A program made the position numbers and the translations under genes. The notes beneath the pieces are model-generated. The model made no database searches. It was not told the origin of the DNA and saw nothing but the letters and a program-made list of their open reading frames with translations. A stretch of DNA of 43,616 bases from Lachnospiraceae bacterium. Lineage in GTDB: Bacteria > Bacillota > Clostridia > Lachnospirales > Lachnospiraceae. Shown here one piece after another: positions 8,143-17,223 of the stretch. The DNA is taken from assembly GCA_022769005.1 (NCBI GenBank), contig JALEKK010000011.1, forward strand, positions 1 through 43,616. Direction: 5' to 3'. Numbering within the stretch: position 1 is the stretch's first letter; the number at the start of each line of letters is the position of its first letter.

Positions 8143-9359
8143 GGCATCTCCCCGTATACTTCATTAAATTTATCTGTAACGTAACGAACATCGTCATCGC
8201 TTAAAAGCGTATGAAGCGGCAACGATATTTCGCAGCGATACATGTCATATGCATTTGGATAATCCTTTATGTCAAATCCCATGTTCTTATATGCACTGAG
8301 CATCGGCAAAGGCTTGTAATGAACGTTACATGCCACTCCCCTCTCGGCCATGCGTACTATAAATTCATTCCTTTCAGCCTCGTAAAGTCCGGGTATTCTC
8401 ACAATCATAAGATGTCCGCTTGACGTAAAATCCTTTCCCATGTGCTCCGTAATCTCTATATCGCCCTTAAGTCCGTTTTCATACATGGATATAATTTCTC
8501 TTCTTCTTGCAAGCATTGAATCGTATCTCTTTGACTGAGCTGTTCCGATTGCTGCCTGTATATCCGTCATGTTGCACTTATACAGAGGTGCCACAATATC
8601 ATATTCCCATGATCCGAGTCTGGATTTTGCAAGAGCATCTTTATTTTGTCCGTGCAATGAATAGAGCATAAATTTGTTATACAGTTCTTCGCCGTCAATT
8701 TCATCATGCTCTTTCCATGTTATTGCTCCGCCCTCGGCGGTGGTGAAGTTTTTCACCGCATGGAAAGAGAAGGAAGTAAAATCAGCGATTTCTCCGCTCA
8801 TCTTTCCCTTTTGACTTGCTCCGAAGCCGTGAGCCGAATCAGCGATGATAACCGGTCTGCCGTAAGCTTCCTGATACTTTCCCTTTGCTTTAAACAGATG
8901 TTTTTCGGATTGAACAATATCCGTAATCTCATCATAATCTTCAATCACTCCCGCAAAGTCCACAGGGATTATAGCTTTTGTTCTCTCGTTAATAAGATTT
9001 TTAAGCTGTTTTTTGTCAATCTTAAAAGTTCCCCTCTCAACATCAGCCATAACCGGAGTTGCACCTACATGACATACCACACTTGCGGTAGCTGTATATG
9101 TATACGCCGGAACAATAACTTCATCTCCCTGTCCTATTCCCAATATTCTGAGAGTCATCTCCATCGCGGCTGTTGATGATGAGAAACATGCCGCTTTGTC
9201 AGTGTTGCACCTCTTTGCAACTATTCTCTCCAATTCCTTGGTTTTGGGACCGGTGGTTATCCATCCGGATTTCAATGCGTCTGTAACCTCTTTTATTTCT
9301 TCGTCTGTTATATCAGGCGGAGAAAACGGTATCTTTCTGAAATCCCCTGTACTATCCAT
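8133..9359 (-). CDS. DegT/DnrJ/EryC1/StrS sugar aminotransferase
   Basis: The ATG at 9359 is preferred (408 residues) because TTGGAG lies seven bases upstream; a TTG at 9392 would overlap the previous gene and lacks a site. The protein is a PLP-dependent fold-type I enzyme: DALKSGWITTGPKTKELE, the FSSSTAAMEM phosphate-binding turn, VIVPAYTYTATAS, ADSAHGFGA (D174) and SFSFHAVKNFTTAEGGA with the PLP lysine K203. Such enzymes aminate a keto sugar nucleotide. The 4-keto product of the dehydratase in this operon is the obvious substrate, giving a UDP-4-amino-4,6-dideoxy sugar as PglE does. An insertion around residues 148-168 (charged, EKHLFKAKGKYQEAYG) is longer than in many relatives. Confidence 0.92.
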   Translation of the reverse strand: MDSTGDFRKIPFSPPDITDEEIKEVTDALKSGWITTGPKTKELERIVAKRCNTDKAACFSSSTAAMEMTLRILGIGQGDEVIVPAYTYTATASVVCHVGATPVMADVERGTFKIDKKQLKNLINERTKAIIPVDFAGVIEDYDEITDIVQSEKHLFKAKGKYQEAYGRPVIIADSAHGFGASQKGKMSGEIADFTSFSFHAVKNFTTAEGGAITWKEHDEIDGEELYNKFMLYSLHGQNKDALAKSRLGSWEYDIVAPLYKCNMTDIQAAIGTAQSKRYDSMLARRREIISMYENGLKGDIEITEHMGKDFTSSGHLMIVRIPGLYEAERNEFIVRMAERGVACNVHYKPLPMLSAYKNMGFDIKDYPNAYDMYRCEISLPLHTLLSDDDVRYVTDKFNEVYGEMPCH

Positions 9360-9375
9360 AATTAACTCCAATCTG

Positions 9376-10623
9376 TTATCTGTTTTCAACAAACGAAATA
9401 AGTGTGTTTTTATTGTTGAGTGCGGGATTTTCCATTACTATATGCAATAACCAGTTAAGGGTTTCACCTATTTTTTCGCCGACAATTCCAAGTTCGGTCA
9501 AATCATTTCCGTTGACTGCCAATCCCTTGAGACTGACGCAATCACCCCTGTCAAGAATTTCCTCATACAGCCTTTTTATGGTTTTTAAGTGTACATTCCT
9601 TCCCCGTGAATTCAATCCCGTATAATCTCTTTTCATTCTTCCGTCTGCTTCAGCGAATTCAAACATCAATTCAAGCAATTCCGTCCCGTATCTGTTAATC
9701 GCCTCTCTTACGGATATGTCATTCTCCTCTATAACGTCGTTGATGTCATTTTGATGTTCAATAAGCTTTACCACCGTATTAACCGTAAAGTTATCCAGTT
9801 TCAGTTTTCTGAGTACGGCGCGGGCTTCCTGCGGTTTTCTGTACCTTAACAGAGCCGTATACCTCATAATCGCCATTTTGGGCACATATCTCAAAAGGCC
9901 CAAGGTTTTTTGCGCTGAAATCCCTGACAAAATATCATACAGAACCGGGAGTATCTCCACAAATAATCCCGTTTTTGCATATTCTGCGGTAACTTCCGGA
10001 TGATCCGACATGAGGGTTTTGGTAAGTTCAACCTGTATTCTTTCGGCGCTTACCTTTTTTATGTTCGGAGCCATCTTAATAATTGCATTATAAGTATTAA
10101 GTTCTATATTAAATCCGAGCTGAGCCGCAAATCTTATGGCTCTCATCATTCTCAAAGCATCTTCGCTGAATCTGTCTTCGGGATTGCCGACGGCTCTTAT
10201 TATTTTCCACTCCAGATCCCTAAATCCGAGAAACTCGTCTCTCAGTCCGCATTCATCATTATATGCAAATGCATTTATCGTAAAGTCTCTTCTTCGCAGA
10301 TCTTCTTTCAGATATTTGGAATATCTTACGCTCTCCGGATGTCTTCCGTCCGTATATGCTCCGTCGATCCTGTACGTAGTAACCTCAAAAGCTTTTTTCC
10401 CTATGAGCACCGTGACGGTTCCGTGCTTTATCCCCGTATCTACGGTTCTTTGGAATATTTCCTTTACTTCTTCCGGCGTTGCCGATGTTGTTATGTCCCA
10501 GTCGTCAGGCGTTCTGCCGAGCAGCGAATCTCTTATACAACCTCCCACGGCAAAGGCTTCATAATCATGATTTTCAAGTTCTGATATAATAAATTTTACT
10601 TCGCCGGGCATTTCTATCTTCAT
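9376..10623 (-). CDS. cca: CCA-adding enzyme / poly(A) polymerase family nucleotidyltransferase
   Basis: This 415-residue class II nucleotidyltransferase adds the 3' CCA to tRNA. It has AFAVGGCIRDSLLGR (GGxxRD at 27-32) and the metal-binding DDWDI (D41, D43), then TYRIDGAYTDGRHPESVRY and the head/neck motif RRDFTINAFAY. The body motif EDALRMMRAIRFAAQLGF follows. The C-terminal part (LLRYRKPQEARAVLRKLKLD) is the helical body and tail. It is the first gene of the sugar operon, with a GGAG upstream of the ATG and a 16-base gap to the aminotransferase. All six tRNA genes in this window lack CCA, so this function is probably essential. Poly(A) polymerase activity cannot be excluded from sequence alone. 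Confidence 0.9.
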   Translation of the reverse strand: MKIEMPGEVKFIISELENHDYEAFAVGGCIRDSLLGRTPDDWDITTSATPEEVKEIFQRTVDTGIKHGTVTVLIGKKAFEVTTYRIDGAYTDGRHPESVRYSKYLKEDLRRRDFTINAFAYNDECGLRDEFLGFRDLEWKIIRAVGNPEDRFSEDALRMMRAIRFAAQLGFNIELNTYNAIIKMAPNIKKVSAERIQVELTKTLMSDHPEVTAEYAKTGLFVEILPVLYDILSGISAQKTLGLLRYVPKMAIMRYTALLRYRKPQEARAVLRKLKLDNFTVNTVVKLIEHQNDINDVIEENDISVREAINRYGTELLELMFEFAEADGRMKRDYTGLNSRGRNVHLKTIKRLYEEILDRGDCVSLKGLAVNGNDLTELGIVGEKIGETLNWLLHIVMENPALNNKNTLISFVENR

Positions 10624-10671
10624 TATGTTAATAACTCCATATCATATTGTATCGAACCATAATTATCTTCC

Positions 10672-10680
10672 ATAATACCA
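10672..10680 (-). promoter_or_regulatory. possible extended -10 upstream of cca
   Basis: On the minus strand TGG-TATTAT (complement of 10672-10680) forms an extended -10. It lies about 50 bases before the cca start and after the terminator of the upstream cluster. No good -35 is present. It would make cca the head of the five-gene sugar operon. Confidence 0.3.
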
Positions 10681-10714
10681 CAATATGGTCATATATTCTC
10701 GTAAAAATACCATA

Positions 10715-10744
10715 AAAAGAGGATTAACGACGTAATCCTCTTTT
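10715..10744 (-). terminator. intrinsic terminator of the mannosyl cluster
   Basis: A 12-bp stem AAAAGAGGATTA / TAATCCTCTTTT with a six-base loop is followed on the minus strand by TTTTTA. It begins four bases after the stop of the PIG-V-like gene and separates that cluster from cca. Confidence 0.85.
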
Positions 10745-10747
10745 CTT

Positions 10748-11974
10748 CTATATCATTCCCACATTTCCGCTTATCCACATATATGTAAGAACCACCTCTA
10801 CGGCGGCAAATGCACTGCATGTAATCACGCGTCCCACATGGTTTTGTCTCGCAAGTATATCATATGCGCCGAGCCATATTACATAATCGCCGGTTATAAA
10901 TCTCGGCGTACTCATTACCGCCGACGTAAGAGGAACCGCAAGGGTAAGCCCTCCGAAAACCGCTTCCGAATACATTTTTCTGATCAGCATATAAATAAAT
11001 ATCGCAATTGCGCCGATACATACCCATCCGAGAAGCTTGTGATATATATCAGATTTCATTCCGATTGCATCCGCCAATACTCCTATTATCGGGAAGTGTT
11101 CCTCGGTTCTCCATGCTATCTGCACATTTTTAAATGCGAGGGCATCTCCGCAAAAGAAATATAAGAAAAGCATATAAGAAAACGTTCCTATAGGCGTAAT
11201 TATTACCGAAAGTAATTTGACCGGCGTCGCAAATATATGCCCTATAAACCTGAATATATTTCTTCTTCCCGTGGTATGAATCCAGTCCGTATACATTTCA
11301 ATAAGGAGAGGAACCACAAGCAATACTCCCATGTTTCTTGTCGCTCCGGCTCCCGCAACGGCAAGTCCCGCAAGAAAGAAACGCCTTTTCTTCATAAGGA
11401 AAAACGAAAGTACTATAAATAAAATATATGTACCCTCCGTATATGCCGTTCCCATATACATTGTAAACGGACCCATAAACATAAACCATGCAATGAGCAT
11501 TCCGTCTTTAAATATGCCATTGAAGAAATCCGTTACCTTATTCCCGTCCGGATTGGGTCTTACGTAAAAATCCCTTTCGTTCTTTGTCAGTCCCGTCATG
11601 CGGACTGTCTTTACCGCTAAAAAAGCTGCCGCAAATATACATACGTTGGATATTATCATTCCTATATAAAATGTCGGAATAATACCGAACGTAATGAATC
11701 TGAGTCCCATGCAAAGCAGAGGATACAACGGGAAAAACGCCCAGTTATTTTGCGGTTCGTTCGGAACTACCGGCAAGGTATATCCGTGTTCCGCAAGATT
11801 AATATATCTTAATGCATCCCATCTTCCGAACATTACCTCGAATGAATCGTTTGTATTCATAATTGCCCTTGCAACAAAATAAATTATTACAAATGCGGCT
11901 CTGCTTATTAAAAAAGCAAAAAGCAGTCTGAAAAAAAGCTTTTTGTTATCATTTTCCATTTCCATAATATCCAT
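10748..11974 (-). CDS. PIG-V/Gpi18-like polytopic mannosyltransferase
   Basis: This 408-residue integral membrane protein has about eight to ten hydrophobic segments. Near the N-terminus it has FGRWDALRYINLAEHGYT and NWAFFPLYPLL, the signature of the PIG-V/Gpi18-related GT-C family, in which the WD motif faces the outer side of the membrane. Such enzymes use a polyprenyl-phosphate-linked mannose. ATG codons at 11974, 11965 and 11959 and a TTG at 11983 overlapping the previous stop are all possible starts, and no clear ribosome binding site decides between them. The gene is the last of the cluster and is followed by a terminator. A polyprenyl-phosphate-sugar synthase (17224) and manA (12631) in the same cluster support a mannose role. 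Confidence 0.8.
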   Translation of the reverse strand: MDIMEMENDNKKLFFRLLFAFLISRAAFVIIYFVARAIMNTNDSFEVMFGRWDALRYINLAEHGYTLPVVPNEPQNNWAFFPLYPLLCMGLRFITFGIIPTFYIGMIISNVCIFAAAFLAVKTVRMTGLTKNERDFYVRPNPDGNKVTDFFNGIFKDGMLIAWFMFMGPFTMYMGTAYTEGTYILFIVLSFFLMKKRRFFLAGLAVAGAGATRNMGVLLVVPLLIEMYTDWIHTTGRRNIFRFIGHIFATPVKLLSVIITPIGTFSYMLFLYFFCGDALAFKNVQIAWRTEEHFPIIGVLADAIGMKSDIYHKLLGWVCIGAIAIFIYMLIRKMYSEAVFGGLTLAVPLTSAVMSTPRFITGDYVIWLGAYDILARQNHVGRVITCSAFAAVEVVLTYMWISGNVGMI

Positions 11975-11979
11975 GCCAA

Positions 11980-12624
11980 TCAATTATTAATTGTTATGCT
12001 CTTTATTCTGTATGTATACTTCTCAGCTTTTAAAGTAACCACATACACCTTGCCCCTGTCTAATCTCGGAAGCTTAAATTCAAATCGGCCTACTCCGGCA
12101 AATTCTCCCAGATATACATCATCTCCGCCCTGTTCCTTTATATAAACTTCGGCTTTTCTGTCGGAAACAGGATTATAAGATGCGTTTTTAAACAATGTAT
12201 GCGCTATCTGAGCCGATGAATCCCGCTCCGTAATTTCATAATCACTGTTAGGATTATGAAATCCGGAAACATCAATAATCATCTTGCCGTTTTTTATATT
12301 TTCATCAAATTTATAATACAAAAAACTCTCCGTATCGCTGTTAATTATTCCGTCTGTTCCGACGAACTCGTCGTTAAGCCATCCGCTTCCGAGGCGAAGG
12401 CATCTTTTGAATATTGCAAAGGGCGGTTTTCCCATATATTCCACCGTTCCGGGCATATATGTAAAATTGCCCTCTCCCGGCCATGTTTTCAAATCATGGG
12501 TGATATAATACAGCCTGTATTCATCCGAAATTTTGGGATTTTTGGCAAATACCAGCACAACCCCGAAAAATAATACGAGAACTCCGCATACAATGTAAAT
12601 AATTATATTCTTTAACTTTTTCAT
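11980..12624 (-). CDS. unknown membrane-anchored extracytoplasmic protein, 214 aa
   Basis: The family is not recognised. The protein starts MKKLKNIIIYIVCGVLVLFF, a single N-terminal membrane anchor or uncleaved signal, followed by about 185 polar residues. It is rich in aromatic residues (YRLYYITHDLKTWPGEGNF) and ends in a beta-rich stretch (GEFAGVGRFEFKLPRL ... YTYRIKSITINN) that looks like an immunoglobulin-like or carbohydrate-binding sandwich. There are only two cysteines-scale positions of note and no enzyme motif. It sits between manA and the PIG-V-like gene, with short gaps to both, so it is probably co-expressed. A role as accessory subunit or acceptor of the mannosyltransferase is a guess from position only. 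Confidence 0.7.
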   Translation of the reverse strand: MKKLKNIIIYIVCGVLVLFFGVVLVFAKNPKISDEYRLYYITHDLKTWPGEGNFTYMPGTVEYMGKPPFAIFKRCLRLGSGWLNDEFVGTDGIINSDTESFLYYKFDENIKNGKMIIDVSGFHNPNSDYEITERDSSAQIAHTLFKNASYNPVSDRKAEVYIKEQGGDDVYLGEFAGVGRFEFKLPRLDRGKVYVVTLKAEKYTYRIKSITINN

Positions 12625-12630
12625 AAATCT

Positions 12631-13641
12631 TTACAACTCAACAATAATACATTCGCAATTTCCGTCTATGGATACGGTTTTATCGCCTGCAGGGACAAAA
12701 AACACGTCCCCCGCCTTATATGACTGAACCGTTTCTTCCAAAGGAGCTTCCTTTGTTCCGGTATATACATTTCCCTCTCCCGAAATGAATACCAGCGCCT
12801 TAAAGGACTTCCCGTCTATTGCAACCTCAAAATGATCGTCGACATTTACCAGGTCTGTCTTAAAGAATTCACAGTCCACCATTGTCTTTTCAGTATTCGG
12901 TCTGCAGAAATGAGAGCATTTATTTTCAGACGCGGTCTCCTTTGCGGCTCTTACATTAAGTTCTATGTCCGTTACGTCTATGGCTTTATCAACGTGTAAT
13001 TCTCGCGTCTTTCCCGTCTTGGCGTCTACTCTGTTATAGTCAAACATTCTGTATGTAACATTTGAACTTTCCTGAATTTCACATAATACAAGGCCTTCTC
13101 CGATTGCATGTATTGTGCCCGCCCTTACAAAGAACACGTCGCCCTTTTTAACGGACATCTTACACAGCAGCTCAGGCAGTCTTCCGTTTTCTATGCTCTC
13201 TCTCAATTCTTCCTTTGTAACAGGTCTGTTAAGTCCGTAATACAAATATGAATCAGGAGCCGCATCTATTACATACCACATTTCATTCTTGCCGTAATCG
13301 TTTTCATGTTTCATGGCATATTCATCATTCGGATGAATTTGAATCGAAAGAGGTTTCTCCGCATTAATAAATTTAATTAATAGGGGGAATTTAACCACAT
13401 CTGCCGCCGCTTCCCCCATGGCGTCCCTGCCTAAAGCATCAATAAGCTCTTTTAAAGATAATCCGTCATATTTGCCGCCGCATACCTTTGACGGTCCGGC
13501 GTCATGAGCCGACAATTCCCAACTTTCGGCTATACATGACCTGCTGTCTCCTTTACCGTACATTGTTTGGAGCTTCGTTCCGCCCCATAACTTCTCCAAT
13601 AAAAACGGTGTTAATTTATATATATATAATGAATCGTCCAT
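12631..13641 (-). CDS. manA: class I mannose-6-phosphate isomerase
   Basis: This 336-residue zinc enzyme interconverts fructose-6-phosphate and mannose-6-phosphate and supplies mannose for GDP-mannose and glycans. The ATG at 13641 is chosen because AAGGATGG lies five bases upstream; the ATG at 13647 falls inside that site. Motifs are the N-terminal LEKLWGGTKL, ESWELSAH, the zinc ligands in IQIHPNDEYA (H103) and KNEMWYVID (E120), and VRAGTIHAIGEGLVLCEIQE. The C-terminal cupin half ends with GDVFFVPAGD. The length is typical of the short Firmicutes form. It lies inside a cluster of glycosyltransferases, seven bases before the anchored unknown gene. Confidence 0.93.
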   Translation of the reverse strand: MDDSLYIYKLTPFLLEKLWGGTKLQTMYGKGDSRSCIAESWELSAHDAGPSKVCGGKYDGLSLKELIDALGRDAMGEAAADVVKFPLLIKFINAEKPLSIQIHPNDEYAMKHENDYGKNEMWYVIDAAPDSYLYYGLNRPVTKEELRESIENGRLPELLCKMSVKKGDVFFVRAGTIHAIGEGLVLCEIQESSNVTYRMFDYNRVDAKTGKTRELHVDKAIDVTDIELNVRAAKETASENKCSHFCRPNTEKTMVDCEFFKTDLVNVDDHFEVAIDGKSFKALVFISGEGNVYTGTKEAPLEETVQSYKAGDVFFVPAGDKTVSIDGNCECIIVEL

Positions 13642-13678
13642 AACCATCCTTAATAAACACAGAATCGCTTATATACAA

Positions 13679-13715
13679 AAAATATCTATATAGTCAGTAA
13701 CCATATAGATATTTT
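13679..13715 (-). terminator. AT-rich hairpin with T-tract between the GT-C gene and manA
   Basis: A 13-bp stem AAAATATCTATAT / ATATAGATATTTT with an 11-base loop is followed on the minus strand by TTTTTTG. It lies 17 bases after the stop of the large GT-C gene. It could end or reduce transcription into manA, splitting the mannosyl cluster into two units. The stem is AT-rich, so termination may be partial. Confidence 0.55.
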
Positions 13716-13731
13716 ACCTTAATCTTGTATT

Positions 13732-15945
13732 TTACTTATTTATTTGATAAATATCAACATAATACTTTAATTCATTACATCCTATAGGATAAGGAAGCAT
13801 TGATCCTCCGTATACGGTTTTAGGTTTATTCAGCATACTCAGATTGGATTCAACAGATGATACTTTTTCCATTTGAAGATCATCCGTTCCGTTTATAACG
13901 TCAACAACATCATTATACAGAGCAACTCCGAGAAGATTGGCCTCCGTCTGTCCCTGAACGATATTTTTATTTATCTCTTCGGCGGAAGCCGATTGACCGA
14001 TAAAGTAAATATTCCCCTGAGAGTGTTCTTTTACAATGTCATATGTGGAACTGAGGCTGTCATATATAATCGGATATACGTCAAGTCCCTTTACAATCGA
14101 CAAATATGTATACAGCGCAGGTAATTCGTTGTTGCTCACTATTACAGAGTCGCCTTTTTTAAACTGTTCTCCCACCTTTTCCAGTTCCTCAAAGGACATT
14201 CTCGTATCGTCTTTATAATTGCGAAGATATTCCAAAGGCTTCATAAACAGAATTGACGACCATATTACCATACCGAACGAAGTTCCCACTCTGATCCACA
14301 TACCTGCGGACTTAGGTATTTGAGCCAGTATAATTCCGAACAGCAGCAATATGAACACCGAATATACGGCCGTATATCTTGCATAATAGTAATAATATCC
14401 TATGGATACGTTCATTACTACGGAGTAAAGGACAACCGCATACAGAAATACAATTCCGATTGTCATGTTTGCCCCTGATTTTAATATTACATTCGGGTAT
14501 ATAACCAAAACAATCAATGCAACAATCATGGCCGCAAATGCCGTCTGACTTGCGTATGAATAAAATGATGTGGAATATATATCGCTTACTCCCAGAGAAG
14601 CATATGAACCGTTTCTGTAGGCTCTGAAGAACATGCCAAGGGCAATGACGAGAAACGCTCTGATAACCCATGAAAATATTATTTTTGCCGTTCTCGCCCT
14701 TGCAGCCCTTTCTCTCTCTGATAATTCCCAATGTCTGTTGGCTCTGTATATATGGAATATCATAACGGTTACATTTATCGCAAGAGCGATAATTACCGCA
14801 ACGGTAACCAATAAAGTAATATTATCGGTACTTATTCCGAGTCGTTCAATAAATTTATAATTGCCCTTTGTATATCTGGCAGACCAGCTTAGCATAAACA
14901 TAAAGCCGATAACATATGACCCGAGTATTATAAGGTTGTTATACAGCCATATAATCGACCTGTCATATATATACAATACAATGAATATTACAAAAAACAT
15001 CGGAAGCATTGTATATATTGAAATATGGAACAGGCAAAATGCTCCTATAGGCAATGTTGAAAACAGCTTGATTATATTCTGCTTTCTCCCGTCTTCATCA
15101 AACACAAGACCGTTATATATGTCCTCATCTCGTTTAATGCCGCATATAACCATATATGCAAAGAACAGCATAAGCATTATGAGCACGCTTTCGGTTAAAG
15201 TGGATTTATTAACCCAAACCAGTACGGGAGAAATCGAGAAAGAAACGGTTATTCCGCTGCTTAAGAATATACCTGCCCCCAATTTTTTGCATATTTGATA
15301 CACAAGAACAACGGATACGAACATCAGCCCCAGATTGATGCCTCCCATTTGAGCCGCTCCGAACATACTGCCCCACCATGCAAGCAAAGCGGGATATGTG
15401 TTAACTCCGTGAATTACCGCTCTTGTGGAATCATCTGACAGTCTGTAGTAACCCAGGACGTTTTTGTCCAATGTTCCTACTCCGTCCGTAAATACATTGC
15501 CCGTCAGGTGCTCAACTCCCGGATATGTATATATATTGCCGAATTGACCGTTTAAATAGGCAAGCGCTTTAACCTGGTAAACACCTTCATCCTGTCCCAT
15601 TCCGAAATATCCGAATCTTTCTCCGAAAACGACGGCAAATCCCACAAATATAACCACGGGAATAACCCAATCCGGAATGCTCTTTACGGATATATCGACT
15701 TTCGGATAGAACCTGAACGCCAATCCCAATCCGAATATACAGCCGGATATGACCAGAGTAAGTATGCATGCATTATTAATCGTATATTTGTCAACCGATA
15801 AAAATACGGCACTGCTGATTATGTATAAAATTACATAGCTTCCAAAGGAGAGAGCCGCAAGTGTCGTGCCGTCTTTCCTGTTGAATATTCCGGAAAAAAA
15901 CAGCCACAGCATGACCATTGTCGCAATTGAAAGTGTTATGATCAT
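13732..15945 (-). CDS. large polytopic membrane protein, GT-C glycosyltransferase-like
   Basis: This 737-residue protein has roughly 14 hydrophobic segments up to about residue 570 and a soluble C-terminal domain of about 150 residues. The first outer loop holds GYFGMGQDEGVYQVKALAYLNG, where the Asp-Glu pair matches the acidic motif of GT-C enzymes such as ArnT/PMT-like family 39 members. A second loop has IHGVNTYPALLAWWG. The C-terminal part includes KKGDSVIVSNNELPALYTYLS, as in other membrane glycosyltransferases. The expected donor is a polyprenyl-phosphate sugar on the outer face. The ATG overlaps the stop of the GT4 gene by four bases (ATGA), with AGGT upstream, so the two are translationally coupled. 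The acceptor is unknown. Confidence 0.75.
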   Translation of the reverse strand: MIITLSIATMVMLWLFFSGIFNRKDGTTLAALSFGSYVILYIISSAVFLSVDKYTINNACILTLVISGCIFGLGLAFRFYPKVDISVKSIPDWVIPVVIFVGFAVVFGERFGYFGMGQDEGVYQVKALAYLNGQFGNIYTYPGVEHLTGNVFTDGVGTLDKNVLGYYRLSDDSTRAVIHGVNTYPALLAWWGSMFGAAQMGGINLGLMFVSVVLVYQICKKLGAGIFLSSGITVSFSISPVLVWVNKSTLTESVLIMLMLFFAYMVICGIKRDEDIYNGLVFDEDGRKQNIIKLFSTLPIGAFCLFHISIYTMLPMFFVIFIVLYIYDRSIIWLYNNLIILGSYVIGFMFMLSWSARYTKGNYKFIERLGISTDNITLLVTVAVIIALAINVTVMIFHIYRANRHWELSERERAARARTAKIIFSWVIRAFLVIALGMFFRAYRNGSYASLGVSDIYSTSFYSYASQTAFAAMIVALIVLVIYPNVILKSGANMTIGIVFLYAVVLYSVVMNVSIGYYYYYARYTAVYSVFILLLFGIILAQIPKSAGMWIRVGTSFGMVIWSSILFMKPLEYLRNYKDDTRMSFEELEKVGEQFKKGDSVIVSNNELPALYTYLSIVKGLDVYPIIYDSLSSTYDIVKEHSQGNIYFIGQSASAEEINKNIVQGQTEANLLGVALYNDVVDVINGTDDLQMEKVSSVESNLSMLNKPKTVYGGSMLPYPIGCNELKYYVDIYQINK

Positions 15946-17138
15946 ATTAACCTCATAAATTCCGCATATTTTCTACCAATCACAGAATAATCATATTCAA
16001 GTGCGGTCTTGTATGCATTTTCCTTTAATTTATCCCGTAAATCGGAATCATTAAATATTTTTTTAAGTGCTTCCGATATTCCGTGTGCATCTCTTTCTTT
16101 AACAAGAAGGCCGTTCTCTCCGTCTTTAATCAATGTAGGTATTCCTCCCGAATTACTTGCCACAATCGGAAGCTTTGATCCCGCAGCCTCAATAAGCACA
16201 AGTCCGAAGCCCTCTTTTTGTCCCGACTTTGCCGTTACGCTAGGCATAATGAAGGCATCCGCGGATGCATACATGGTTTTCAGCTCATCATGTGTCTTTG
16301 CTCCCGCAAATACTACATCCGAGTTAATGTCCCTCAGTTTGTTTTTAAGTTCTGCGGCGAGACTTTTTAATTCTTTCTTAAGCTCTCCGTCACCCGTAAT
16401 TACCAATCTCGTATCAGGGACATATTGCATTGCTTCAATGGCGTACGCAGCACCTTTAACCTCCGTCAGACGACCTACAAACAGAGCGACTTTTCTTCCG
16501 TTTTGCTTAAAGTAATTCTCTCTGCGATGCTGTTCCCCGAATTGATTAACATCCACTCCCATGGATATGACGGCGTTATTTCCGTTGTTGTATATTTTGC
16601 ATGTGTTATCCATAAGCTCGGAAGAAACGGCGGTTACTCCCCAAGCGTTTGACAGCGCCTTTTTTTTCATATCTCTGAATACGGGATTATTCATACTGTT
16701 AATATCACTTCCGTGGCATGTAATAACATACGGAACATTCGTCATTTTCAGCGCCTTGTAAGCGATGTAACCTCCGGGTATAACCCAGTTGGCATGTAAT
16801 ATGTCAAATGTACCGATTCTCTTTTTTATCTCATTTACAAATGCATTATAGAAAAAAGGTAAAAGCAATCCGCGTTTCTTATCCTGCTTTATTCTCGATA
16901 CCATGGCTCCCGGTGCCGTAAGTGTCTCTCTTTCGTGTATCGGGAAATAATGGAAGCGTTCGATGCTTACACCCTCCATAACTTCTCTGTCAAGAGCTCC
17001 CGGAGATGACGGAACCAATACGGTAACATCTGCATACGGCAATAAAGACTTGGCAAAATCCAGTATAAATCTGGGTTCCCTGTCACCCTTCCACCTTGGG
17101 AATGTGGTTGCAATTATCAATACCCTTCGCTTAGACAT
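15942..17138 (-). CDS. GT4 glycosyltransferase
   Basis: This 398-residue cytosolic GT-B enzyme begins RRVLIIATTFPRWKGDREPRF, a glycine/arginine-rich N-terminal motif of GT4 enzymes. It has LHANWVIPGGYIAYKAL, then VITCHGSDIN and VALFVGRLTEVKGAAYAIEAM. The nucleotide-sugar EX7E-type motif is in KEGFGLVLIEAAGS, followed by SNSGGIPTLI. AGGAGAG lies seven bases before the ATG. The protein has no membrane segment and probably adds a hexose to a lipid-linked acceptor at the inner face. It is second in the cluster after the polyprenyl-phosphate-sugar synthase. The donor (GDP-mannose is plausible given manA) is inferred. Confidence 0.9.
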   Translation of the reverse strand: MSKRRVLIIATTFPRWKGDREPRFILDFAKSLLPYADVTVLVPSSPGALDREVMEGVSIERFHYFPIHERETLTAPGAMVSRIKQDKKRGLLLPFFYNAFVNEIKKRIGTFDILHANWVIPGGYIAYKALKMTNVPYVITCHGSDINSMNNPVFRDMKKKALSNAWGVTAVSSELMDNTCKIYNNGNNAVISMGVDVNQFGEQHRRENYFKQNGRKVALFVGRLTEVKGAAYAIEAMQYVPDTRLVITGDGELKKELKSLAAELKNKLRDINSDVVFAGAKTHDELKTMYASADAFIMPSVTAKSGQKEGFGLVLIEAAGSKLPIVASNSGGIPTLIKDGENGLLVKERDAHGISEALKKIFNDSDLRDKLKENAYKTALEYDYSVIGRKYAEFMRLI

Positions 17139-17163
17139 ATTTTCTCTCCTGTTGTGAAGAACC

Positions 17164-17218
17164 GCCGTTTAAAGCGCAAGCACAACGGCATTATTAATCG
17201 TTATACCGGTAAAACGGC
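17164..17218 (-). promoter_or_regulatory. leader with alternative GCCGTT stems before the GT4 gene
   Basis: On the minus strand GCCGTTT (17218-17212) and GCCGTT (17189-17184) can each pair with the single AAACGGC (17170-17164). The two hairpins exclude each other. The segment lies between two genes of the mannosyl cluster and ends about 25 bases before the GT4 start. No T-tract follows, so termination is unlikely; a processing or translational role is possible. Confidence 0.25.
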
Positions 17219-17223
17219 AACTT

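Noticed and set aside
10000-10584. Long plus-strand reading frames opposite cca
   Set aside because: They are antisense to a strongly supported gene, have no ribosome binding site and no family motif.
14312-14731. 139-codon frame overlapping the large GT-C gene
   Set aside because: It is another frame of a well-supported membrane protein gene and shows no coherent protein features.
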